Assembly (NCBI RefSeq): GCF_006439015.1
Contig: NZ_RCZG01000002.1
Coordinates: 248,001 to 312,000 of the forward strand
Origin: Mycolicibacterium hodleri
Lineage (GTDB): Bacteria; Actinomycetota; Actinomycetes; Mycobacteriales; Mycobacteriaceae
DNA length: 64,000 bases
Direction of reading: 5' to 3'
Shown: piece by piece, positions 57,474 to 64,000 of the stretch
How the letters are laid out: each line of letters begins with the position of its first letter
Position numbering within the stretch: the first letter of the stretch is position 1
Made by a program: the position numbers and the translations under genes
Notes under the pieces: generated by a model
Database searches by the model: none
Told to the model about the DNA's origin: nothing
Seen by the model: only the letters and a program-made list of their open reading frames with translations

Positions 57474-59144
57474 TCAGTGAATTCCTTCAGCGAGGGGCCC
57501 GAGCGCGAGCACGGGGAGGAAGGTGAGGGCGACGAGGATCACGGTGACGCCGACGACCATGCCGACGAACTGTGGTCGGTGAGTGGGCAGCGTGCCGATC
57601 GACTCCGGTGTAGACCCCTGTTTGGCGAGGGAGCCCGCCAACGCCAGGACCAGGATCAAGGGCAGGAAGCGGCCGAACACCATCGCCAGACCGAGAGCGG
57701 TGTTGTACCAGGTCGTGTTGACGCTGATGCCCGCGAAGGCCGAACCGTTGTTGTTGGCGGCAGAAGTGAAGGCGTACAGCACCTCCGAGAGGCCGTGTGG
57801 ACCGCTGTTGAGCATGCCGGCCCGTTGATCCGGGAGCGCCATGGCGGTCGCCGTGCCGACCAGCACCAGTAGCGGTGTGACGAGGAAGTAGCTTGCCGCC
57901 AACTTGATCTCGCGCGGGGTGATCTTCTTTCCGAGGTACTCCGGTGTCCGGCCGACCATCAGCCCGGCGATGAACACGGTGATCACGGCGAGGATCAGCA
58001 TGCCGTAGAGCCCGGAACCCGTTCCACCGGGCGCGATCTCACCGAGTTGCATGTTGAACAGCGCCATCATGCCGCCGAGGCTGGTGTAGGAATCGTGGAA
58101 CGAGTTCACCGCACCTGTCGAGGTGAGCGTCGTTGCGTCGGCGAAGATCGCAGAGTCGAAGACGCCGAATCGCTGCTCGACCCCTTCGGTGGCCGCGCCG
58201 ATCGCGGTGGGGTTGGTGCCGTGCGCCTGCAGCTGGAAGAAGCTCATCAGCGTGACGCTGATCAGGGCGATCGTGCCCATCACGGCGACGATGGCGTAGC
58301 CCTGCTTCTTGCTGTCCACCATGCGGCCGAACGTGCGCGGCAACGAGAAGCTGATCACCAGGAGCAGGAAGATCTCGATCCAGTTGGTCCACGTGGTCGG
58401 GTTCTCGAAGGGATGCGCGGCGTTGGCGTTGAAGAAGCCGCCACCGTTGGTGCCCAGTTCCTTGATGGCCTCCTGGCTGGCGACCGGACCGCCGGTGATG
58501 GTCTGCTGGACGCCGTTGAGGGTGGTCACCATCTGGTCGTGGAGGTGGAAGTTCTGGATCACCCCGCCGACGACCAGGATGAGCGCTGCAACGAAGGCGA
58601 TGGGCAGCAGGATGCGAATGATGCCGCGTACCAGGTCAACCCAGAAGTTGCCGAGGTCGGTGGTGCGACGGCGCGCGAACCCGCGGACCAGTGCAACGGC
58701 GACGGCCATACCGACTGCCGCGGAAACGAAGTTCTGCACCGTCAGGCCGGCCATCTGAACGAGATGCCCCTGGGTGCTCTCACCCGAGTAGGCCTGCCAG
58801 TTGGTGTTGGTGACGAAGCTGATCGCGGTGTTCCACGCCAGGGCCGGCGTCATCTCCGTGGCGGGGTCGTTGAGGTGTAGCGGCAGCTTGCCTTGGACCA
58901 GCTGGAAGACGAACAGGAACAGAATGCTGATGCCCGAGAAGGCGAGCACGCTGCGAGCGTAGGCGCCCCAGGTCTGCTCCGATTTGGGGTCAGCGCCGAT
59001 AAGTCGGTAGATCACCCGCTCGACGCGAGAGTCCTTGTCGGAGTTGTACACCCGATACATGTAGTCCCCGAGGGGCACGTGCGCGGCGGCCAGCGCCAGG
59101 ATGAGGAGGGCGAGGAAGGTGATCCCCGCTGCTGTCGTACTCAC
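57474..59144 (-). CDS. kdpA: Potassium-transporting ATPase subunit KdpA
   Basis: Channel-like potassium-binding subunit, 556 residues, ten membrane segments. The four selectivity-loop regions are recognisable: '[15 protein letters not shown]', '[20 protein letters not shown]', 'DSYTSLGGM' and '[10 protein letters not shown]'. Start GTG 59144 has AGAGG 5 nt upstream and overlaps the last base of the kdpF stop. A frameshifted fragment of another kdpA lies 500 bp away on the other strand. Confidence 0.98.
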   Translation of the reverse strand: MSTTAAGITFLALLILALAAAHVPLGDYMYRVYNSDKDSRVERVIYRLIGADPKSEQTWGAYARSVLAFSGISILFLFVFQLVQGKLPLHLNDPATEMTPALAWNTAISFVTNTNWQAYSGESTQGHLVQMAGLTVQNFVSAAVGMAVAVALVRGFARRRTTDLGNFWVDLVRGIIRILLPIAFVAALILVVGGVIQNFHLHDQMVTTLNGVQQTITGGPVASQEAIKELGTNGGGFFNANAAHPFENPTTWTNWIEIFLLLVISFSLPRTFGRMVDSKKQGYAIVAVMGTIALISVTLMSFFQLQAHGTNPTAIGAATEGVEQRFGVFDSAIFADATTLTSTGAVNSFHDSYTSLGGMMALFNMQLGEIAPGGTGSGLYGMLILAVITVFIAGLMVGRTPEYLGKKITPREIKLAASYFLVTPLLVLVGTATAMALPDQRAGMLNSGPHGLSEVLYAFTSAANNNGSAFAGISVNTTWYNTALGLAMVFGRFLPLILVLALAGSLAKQGSTPESIGTLPTHRPQFVGMVVGVTVILVALTFLPVLALGPLAEGIH

Positions 59145-59233
59145 TAGAACCTCTCCGGGAACAGCAGGGCTGCGACGAGAAACAGCGCAAGGCCGACCGC
59201 GAGGACCAGGCCTACGGTGTTTTCAAAGCTCAC
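59144..59233 (-). CDS. kdpF: KdpF small subunit
   Basis: 29 residues, one membrane segment, ending 'AALLFPERF', the KdpF hallmark. Stabilises the KdpABC complex. GTG 59233 overlaps the preceding 27-codon ORF stop, and the stop touches kdpA. Confidence 0.93.
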   Translation of the reverse strand: MSFENTVGLVLAVGLALFLVAALLFPERF

Positions 59234-59313
59234 AGTCGCTCGACCAACTTCTGCACCAGGCCGAGGACGGCGAAGATCGCCACCGTCAGCACGACGTACA
59301 CCACCACGGACAT
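59230..59313 (-). CDS. 27-residue membrane peptide ahead of kdpF
   Basis: ATG 59313 with GGAG 7 nt upstream; TGA overlaps the kdpF GTG (GTGA). The peptide is one hydrophobic helix ('VVYVVLTVAIFAVLGLV') with a basic end 'QKLVERL'. It is the first ORF of the kdp operon. Similar tiny ORFs precede kdpF in other actinobacteria, as I recall; no function is established to my knowledge. Confidence 0.75.
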   Translation of the reverse strand: MSVVVYVVLTVAIFAVLGLVQKLVERL

Positions 59314-59651
59314 CTCGTCTCCATTTCGTCGGGCCCGATAGATGGGCCGACTCAGGATTCAACGCCGAACCCTTACGGAATCGGTCCGCCTTGACGGTTT
59401 CTTGACGCCCGCGGGGTCTTCATTTACGCGGTCCTTGCGGACGCGGTGACCTCGGACACGTATGTCCAGCTAGAGGCCAGTTGATGGATCTTTACGGTGG
59501 TCCGTGCGTCGGTCGATCCCTGACCCGATCCAGTCGTCAGGATCTCGTCAACGAACGGTGCCGGTGGCGTGGGAAAACCGTAGGGCTACTCGGTTGAGGG
59601 GTGGTTGGTTCGTAGCTTTGGTCGGCAGCGACCGACTAATGAAGGAGTCAC
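59314..59651. other. Intergenic region between kdp operon and kdpA remnant
   Basis: 338 nt without a supported gene; holds the kdp promoter region with a KdpE-type direct repeat (59390-59407). A further TTTACG at 59425-59430 is seen, but no unambiguous promoter pair. Confidence 0.5.
59390..59407 (-). promoter_or_regulatory. KdpE-type direct repeat upstream of kdp operon
   Basis: Reading toward kdp: CGTCAAG, AAAC, CGTCAAG. Two 7-bp half sites at an 11-bp period, the arrangement of OmpR-family binding sites, 77-94 bp upstream of the first kdp start. Confidence 0.6.
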
Positions 59652-59922
59652 ATCATCGACAGCCCTAGCCAGTGGGGGCCTGCGGCGTGGCTCCAGCTCG
59701 CCACCATCGCCGTCATCGTGGTGCTGCTGCACATTCCGCTGGGTGACTTCGTCGCGCGCGTCTATTCGTCGAACCGCGACTGGCGCGTCGAGACCGTCGT
59801 CTACCGCATCGTTTGGGGTGGACTCCAGCCAAGACCAGCACTGGACCAGGTACCTACGGTCGCTGCTGGCGTTCTCCGCGGTGGGGGGTGTTGTTCCTCT
59901 GTGGCCCCCAGGCCTCGGCTAG
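59652..59922 (+). pseudogene. kdpA remnant (N-terminal fragment, frameshifted)
   Basis: Translation from 59652 gives KdpA-like 'WLQLATIAVIVVLLHIPLGD' and 'ARVYSSNRDWRVETVVYRI', then near 59820 the similarity moves to another frame as 'DQHWTRYLRSLLAFSAVGG' and stops at 59922. This covers about the first 85 residues of KdpA (aligned to '[20 protein letters not shown] ... [12 protein letters not shown]' of the intact gene). GAAGGAG precedes an ATC in start position. It is not a local copy of the intact kdpA, from which it differs clearly; it derives from a second kdp locus. Confidence 0.85.
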
Positions 59923-59939
59923 GTCCACTCACCGGTGGC

Positions 59940-59976
59940 CGTCAAGATGTCGTCAAGTTTTCGTCCCGGCGCGTCA
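59940..59976 (+). promoter_or_regulatory. KdpE-type repeats downstream of the kdpA remnant
   Basis: CGTCAAG at 59940-59946, 59951-59957 and 59970-59976. The first two have the same 11-bp period and the same orientation relative to transcription as the kdp operon repeat. Confidence 0.5.
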
Positions 59977-60027
59977 AGACTCCGACAGGGAATCGTCCGG
60001 ATCGTCGAATCGGCGTCATCGTTGGCC

Positions 60028-60726
60028 ATGCCATTAGTAGCCGAGTCCTGGCACCGTCAGAAGCATTTCCCCGCTTCACGATTGCGCGCCGTCACCCACG
60101 TACCCGCAGACGTCGATCCGGTGTCGATGTACGCCGGCTACCGCAAGGCGATGCCTGCAGTCGCGGTGATGTGTCGGGCGGAGGAACTGACGACCGCCGA
60201 GGTGGCGCGATGGGTGCGGCGGCACGGTGTCACGGTAACCGCCCGATCCAGTTCTGAACTGGCGCTGGCAGTTTCGGCGGGAATCAGATCCGCACGACTC
60301 GTCATGCACGGCGATGGCGGTCAGTGGGCTCCGATCCGGTGGGCGGTCAACGCATCCGTTCGGCAGTTCGTCGTCGACTCCTGCGAGCAGATTCCCGTGC
60401 TCGAGCACTACGCGCGGCGGCGTCAGCAAGTTCTCGTCGACGTCGACACTCCTGATCTCGGCGCGGCGATCGCGGCCGTGTGCGCGTCGGATCGGCTCGA
60501 TCTCGTCGGACTGCACTGCCCGCTGGATCGGTCGCCGATCCACGCGGCGATCGCCGAGATGGCGCGGATTCGTCGCGACGCCGGAGTCGTCACGGGCCGA
60601 CTCATTGTGGCGGGCGCGTTGGGATCGGCGCCCGAAGCACTTGCGGCCGTAATCGAGGACGCGGTGGCCGACGCCTGCGCCGAGTGGTCGTTTCCGCGGC
60701 CCGCGCTAGCCCTGACACCTCGGTAA
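60028..60726 (+). CDS. Shortened LysA-like (fold type III PLP enzyme) protein
   Basis: 232 residues aligning with the barrel of diaminopimelate decarboxylase: 'SMYAGYRKAMPAVAVMCRAE' resembles the PLP-lysine region (Lys40, but with a two-residue shift), 'VARWVRRHGVTVTARSSSELALA' matches the LysA 'ARWISEEGL ... GGELAVA' block, then 'LVMHGDGGQW', 'QFVVDSCEQIPVLEHYA' and 'LVGLHCPLD'. The C-terminal beta domain with substrate residues is absent, so decarboxylase activity is unlikely. The start is uncertain: ATG 59947 and GTG 59935 are in frame but would place the KdpE-like repeats inside the gene. It may be a decaying paralogue. Confidence 0.55.
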   Translation: MPLVAESWHRQKHFPASRLRAVTHVPADVDPVSMYAGYRKAMPAVAVMCRAEELTTAEVARWVRRHGVTVTARSSSELALAVSAGIRSARLVMHGDGGQWAPIRWAVNASVRQFVVDSCEQIPVLEHYARRRQQVLVDVDTPDLGAAIAAVCASDRLDLVGLHCPLDRSPIHAAIAEMARIRRDAGVVTGRLIVAGALGSAPEALAAVIEDAVADACAEWSFPRPALALTPR

Positions 60727-61370
60727 CGGTGGAAAGCGTCCGCTGATCGAGGTCGACGTTCGAAACTTGAGTTCGCCGGACGGCGGGGATGGTGCCCAGG
60801 AAACTCCGAGTCCGGCTACTGCCGCATTCGTCAACATCCTGCATACCGCCGGCGCGCGGGGCGCGCCGCACGTTAGCGCTCGGCGTGGTTGGCCGGAGAT
60901 CGCAAGTTTGGGGTTTGTGTCGGGTCGGCCGTGATCACCACGGGAACTGCGCTCGCTCGTCGGGGCGAGCGCGATCGCGTTCGCACTCATCGGCCCACGG
61001 CTCCGTCGGTGCCGGCCCTGGACGTATCGAAGGTAAGTGCTGCAGCGGTCCCACCCAAGAAGTCGGAACCCACCACCTCGATCAAGCACACCGTCAAGGA
61101 CGTGTCTGACCCACGACCCACGACCCCCCGACGCGGTGACCGGGCCTGAGGCGGCAGCCGGTCCGCATGAGGTAACGGGTGCGGCCAAGGACGCCGGCAC
61201 GTTACGAAGCCGTCCCCGGGTGGCGACGGCGAGTAATCCCTACTCGACATTCATTGGGCGGCAACATGTCTCGACGTTGACCGCTGACGGACGTACGGAT
61301 TGGGGCGCCTTCGTGGGGATCGGTGCTACAACGCGCCGCGACGGTTGGGTACCGTCCCTATGGGTGTAAC
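60727..61370. other. Region without a supported gene
   Basis: 644 nt. Short frames exist on both strands, none with a start site, domain or consistent codon pattern. The plus frame around 60930-61100 reads like a secreted Ala/Thr/Lys-rich fragment ('VITTGTALA', 'VSAAAVPPKKSEPTTSIKHT') broken at both ends, so it may be decayed coding sequence. Confidence 0.4.
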
Positions 61371-61444
61371 GCCCCCATAGCCCAATTGGCAGAGGCAGCG
61401 GACTTAAAATCCGCACAGTGTCGGTTCGAGTCCGACTGGGGGCA
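61371..61444 (+). tRNA. tRNA with anticodon TAA (Leu by codon), short variable arm
   Basis: 74-nt cloverleaf: acceptor GCCCCCA/TGGGGGC, D-stem GCC/GGC, anticodon stem GCGGA/TCCGC with loop CTTAAAA (anticodon TAA), variable loop ACAGT of 5 nt, T-stem GTCGG/CCGAC with loop TTCGAGT, discriminator A, CC encoded but not A. Bacterial tRNA-Leu normally has a long variable arm; this one does not. Confidence 0.88.
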
Positions 61445-61625
61445 CCGGAAAGCGCAGGTAGACGCGTGATCGGGACCGATGGGTCGGCGGCGACCCTTCT
61501 CACCCCGGCGCGCGGCGGGATCGCGGCGGCGAGGTCGGCGCGGTAGCTAACTTGGCGCGGCAACCAAGGCCAAGAGCAGCGCTAGCCGGTTACTGTGAGG
61601 CGATGACTGCCAACCGCCCGCCGAT

Positions 61626-62054
61626 TTGCAGAAGACTGCATCGGCGGATGTCGTGGAGGCGTTCCTCTACGCCGTCATGCGTGATCGGGACTTCGATGCT
61701 GCCAGCGGACTGATGGCCGACGACATTGTCTTCCGCAACGTCGGATACTCCACCATGCGAGGCGCCCAGCAGATTGTGAAGACCTTCCGTTTCATGTCCG
61801 AGCGCCTGCCGTTCCTGAACTGGGATGTGGTCACCCATCGAATCGCCAGCGAGGGGACCACGGTGCTCACCGAGCGCACCGACTCACTCATCATCGGCCG
61901 GTTCCGGGCGGACTTCTGGGCGTGCGGCACCTTCGAGGTCCGGGACGGGAAAGTGGCGTTGTGGCGGGACCATTTCGACCTGCTGGACATTTTCAAAGGG
62001 ACGATTCGCGGCCTGCTCGGATTGGTTATTTCGTCGCTGCAGCGGCGGTCGTAA
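61626..62054 (+). CDS. Limonene-1,2-epoxide hydrolase-like/SnoaL-fold protein
   Basis: 142 residues resembling the LEH family (EphG-like): 'VVEAFLYAVMRDRDFDAASGLMADDIVFRNVGYSTMRG', seen in segments, then 'TVLTERTDSL' (catalytic Arg/Asp region) and 'VALWRDHFDLLD' (Asp). The only in-frame start is TTG 61626 without a ribosome site. ATG 61603, just upstream, is in another frame and would fuse smoothly with one base change in length, so a frameshift at about 61620 is possible. Activity therefore uncertain. Confidence 0.7.
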   Translation: MQKTASADVVEAFLYAVMRDRDFDAASGLMADDIVFRNVGYSTMRGAQQIVKTFRFMSERLPFLNWDVVTHRIASEGTTVLTERTDSLIIGRFRADFWACGTFEVRDGKVALWRDHFDLLDIFKGTIRGLLGLVISSLQRRS

Positions 62055-62358
62055 GTCACGCGGCACAAGCCCTGGCCCCCAGGAGAACTCGCTGCCGCCG
62101 TTCGGTTGCCCGTACCAATCATGGTTGGGCCAGTCCTTGCGCTCGGTCGTCTCGCTATCGAGTTGAAGCGAAAAATCTTTTGAAAGCTGGGCCATGACAC
62201 CCCGTCCCTTATGTCTTGATAGTTGGCGACGTGTAGTTGGCGTACGCGGTCACCTACATGACTGCTTCCCCACGATGCCGGACGCCTGTACCGAACGCGC
62301 TCGCGGCGCGGCCCTCGGTGTAAGCGGCGTGTACAGGGCCCGTCGCTGACATCGATAG

Positions 62359-62493
62359 GGCTGGGCTGATGAGGTCGCCATCGTCGGTCATTCGATCGCA
62401 GGGATCACGACACCCTCCGTGGCGGCGAAACTCTGCGAACCACGAGTTCGTGAACTGGTCCTAGCCGCGGCGGTTGCGCCGGGTGAAGGGTAA
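62359..62493 (+). pseudogene. Alpha/beta hydrolase fragment
   Basis: An isolated stretch of 44 codons between stops reads 'DEVAIVGHSIAGITTPSVAA' and 'ELVLAAAVAPGEG', i.e. the nucleophile elbow G-H-S-I-A-G and following strand of an alpha/beta hydrolase. Nothing upstream or downstream continues the fold. The rest of 62055-62597 holds nothing recognisable. Confidence 0.7.
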
Positions 62494-62597
62494 ACGTGCA
62501 GAGACGTGTATCCCTCGCCGAAGGCAACCAACGCCTGGGGGTCGGCCAGAAACTCAGCGAAGTGTGTCTCCGAGCGAAGGGACTGCCGGTGCTGACA

Positions 62598-63464
62598 TCA
62601 GCTCGTGAGCGTGTCGAGGAGCTCCGCGAAATGCAGGTGCGCCACGAAGTGACCGCCCGTACGACGGCAGTGTGTCGCGTTCGGAATCCGCTGCGCCAGT
62701 TCGTCTCCCCAGGCAGAGGGAACGAGTGGGTCTTCGGTTCCAGACCAAACGTCGACCGGTACGTCGATGTCTTCGGGTGCGAATCCCCACGGCAGCAACC
62801 ACGTTCGGTAGTCGTCAACGACACCAGAGGGCCGTCGCAGCCCCTCATACGACATCGCCGAGAACGAGTCGAAGCCCTCCGATCGCAGAACACTCGCGTC
62901 TGCCCCACCCAGACCCCACGTAGCGAGTCGGCCGTTGAGTGTGGGCGCCGCACGGGCCATCAACGCCATCGTCCGAAAGCATTGTCGCGCTACCCACGGT
63001 GCGCCCTGCGATAGTCGGGTGTACATGCGGTCGAACAGGGGCAACTGGGAGAACACACCCGGTTCGGTCAGGGGTAAGGCTCCGGCGATGATCGCGACGC
63101 GCCGTACTCGCGTTGGCATGGCGTACCCGAGTGTCGCGGCGTACTGGCCACCCATCGACCAGCCCATCGTTGAAAAGCGTTCGATACCAAGCTGGTCCAA
63201 AAGCTCGGAGATATCGTCGGCCCAGTCGAGCAGGGTGCGTCCAGGTAGGCGATCGGACAGCCCGATCCCTGGCCGATCAGGTGAAATCAGTCGAACCCCT
63301 GCCTGCTCGGCGAATGGTCGAGCCGCACTTACGTCGAGTCGGCCGACGAGGCCGCCGTGCGCGTTGACAACCACAACCCCATCGGGGTCCCCATACTGGG
63401 CGAAACCCAGCGATCGCCCATCCCGTAGCCGCACGACATGATCGTCAGCGCCGAGGTGAGCCAT
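62598..63464 (-). CDS. Alpha/beta hydrolase
   Basis: 288-residue serine hydrolase. Oxyanion 'NAHGGLVGRLD', nucleophile Ser in 'MGWSMGGQYA', acid in 'WSGTEDPLVP' and His in 'RTGGHFVAHLH'. Start ATG 63464 begins the first strand ('VVRLRDGRSLGFAQYGDPDG'); the upstream extension lacks hydrolase features. Substrate unknown. It is the only clearly intact gene to the right of the TAA tRNA. Confidence 0.85.
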   Translation of the reverse strand: MAHLGADDHVVRLRDGRSLGFAQYGDPDGVVVVNAHGGLVGRLDVSAARPFAEQAGVRLISPDRPGIGLSDRLPGRTLLDWADDISELLDQLGIERFSTMGWSMGGQYAATLGYAMPTRVRRVAIIAGALPLTEPGVFSQLPLFDRMYTRLSQGAPWVARQCFRTMALMARAAPTLNGRLATWGLGGADASVLRSEGFDSFSAMSYEGLRRPSGVVDDYRTWLLPWGFAPEDIDVPVDVWSGTEDPLVPSAWGDELAQRIPNATHCRRTGGHFVAHLHFAELLDTLTS

Positions 63465-63633
63465 GGGGCCAGCATCGCAGCTTGCGGGCAACGGGAGCGG
63501 CGAACGGGCCGATTGGCCCGGATCGGCCACGACGTGCACTCTCGCCAGTGGACCTGGCGTCGGTCGACAGTGAGGTGGCTCGATGCAGCCGCTTGCGTGC
63601 CATGAGTCGTTATCGCTTCTGGCGCAATGCCGC

Positions 63634-64000
63634 TCAGCTCGCCGCCTCGTGGTGGCTCGCGGACTGACCAACCGGGCGATCGCCGAAGTAATCAGTGGGC
63701 GCGGCGCTCGAACCGGCGGGACGCCGCGACCTCGAGTTGGGAGCGTAGCGACCCGAGGACGGAGCTAAGTCGGGGTGAATAGGCCGCTCGATATCGGTGG
63801 TGATGAGTTCGGTGCCGTAGTTCTCGTTCCACGACAGCAGAAGTCGCGCCAGCCACTCCCGCAGTTCGCCCTCCGGAACGCTGAAGTTCACGCCAATCAG
63901 CGCCAGTCCATTGATAACGCCTGAAACCAGTTGCGGTCTTTGCTGTTCGGGATCAGGGCGAAACGTCTCGTCGTACAGGTCGGCCGCATCTTCGAGCACA
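63634..64000 (-). CDS. Partial gene, unknown (possibly TetR C-terminal part)
   Basis: A leftward frame enters from the right edge and ends at 63634. The first part is helical ('VINGLALIGVNFSVPEGELREWLARLLLSW') and could be the ligand domain of a TetR-type regulator. The last 45 or so residues are low-complexity (Ser, Arg, Pro) and overlap a variant ERSD repeat, so they may be a read-through tail after loss of the original stop. The start lies outside the window. Confidence 0.4.
   Translation of the reverse strand, partial: VLEDAADLYDETFRPDPEQQRPQLVSGVINGLALIGVNFSVPEGELREWLARLLLSWNENYGTELITTDIERPIHPDLAPSSGRYAPNSRSRRPAGSSAAPTDYFGDRPVGQSASHHEAAS
63739..63759 (+). repeat. Dispersed ERSD repeat, diverged copy
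   Basis: GGGAGCG-T-AGCGACCCGAGGA; the core GGAGCGNAGCGAC is intact and the flanks have diverged. Lies antisense in the tail of the partial gene. Confidence 0.6.

Noticed and set aside
60706..61200. A 164-codon minus-strand frame
   Set aside because: Mostly Ser/Arg/Pro residues, overlaps the LysA-like gene end, no ribosome site or recognisable fold.
61371..61444. Phage attachment site at the TAA tRNA
   Set aside because: Attractive because accessory sequence follows, but no integrase and no repeated tRNA 3' end was found in the window.

Overview
The window is GC-rich, and its gene order follows Mycobacterium tuberculosis Rv1000c to Rv1031 as I remember it (alkB-like, arcA, pmt, rsmI, pabB, metG, tatD, rpfB, ksgA, ispE, pks16, pth, rplY, lpqT, prsA, glmU, tetR, mfd, mazG, lpqU, eno, ftsB-like, DUF501, ppx, kdp). 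Together with LpqN/LpqT lipoproteins, an RpfB resuscitation factor and many leaderless start codons, this points to a mycobacterium. Accessory genes inserted into the backbone suggest an environmental, fast-growing (Mycolicibacterium-like) species rather than M. tuberculosis.

Layout. 1-6.2 kb: lipoproteins, an N-terminal-nucleophile amidase, an AlkB-like dioxygenase, SoxR with an operator facing arginine deiminase, and an AbiEi-like protein. 6.5-16.9 kb: housekeeping genes (Pmt, RsmI, PabB, MetG, TatD, RpfB, KsgA), interrupted by an ECF41 sigma factor co-transcribed with an FAD oxidoreductase. 17-26 kb: an AnsP-like permease, a soluble Ser/Thr kinase, ispE, pks16, a DrrAB-like exporter and a QueG-like Fe-S protein. 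26-33 kb: pth-rplY, an SDR, two tandem LpqT-like lipoproteins, prsA-glmU, tRNA-Gln and TetR. 33-46.4 kb: mfd, mazG, an EfeUOB iron uptake operon behind two IdeR-like boxes, lpqU, eno, ftsB-like, DUF501 and ppx. 46.4-51.2 kb: an unannotated-looking Cys/His-rich 34-residue peptide, prpE, a hydrolase, a methyltransferase and TetR. 51.2-59.3 kb: a complete potassium uptake operon (27-residue ORF, kdpF, A, B, C, D, E).

59.3-64 kb is a low-coding, decayed stretch. It holds a frameshifted kdpA remnant, a shortened LysA-like gene with a KdpE-like repeat in front, an unusual UAA-anticodon tRNA, an epoxide-hydrolase-like gene with a doubtful start, a hydrolase fragment, one intact hydrolase and a partial gene.

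Themes worth following: a dispersed repeat with core GGAGCGNAGCGAC, found seven times and inserted in frame in prpE and alkB; several regulatory sites readable directly (SoxR, IdeR, ECF41 and KdpE-type); compact leaderless promoters; the Cys/His-rich micropeptide; and remnants of a second kdp locus. No IS element, prophage, CRISPR array or rRNA gene was recognised.
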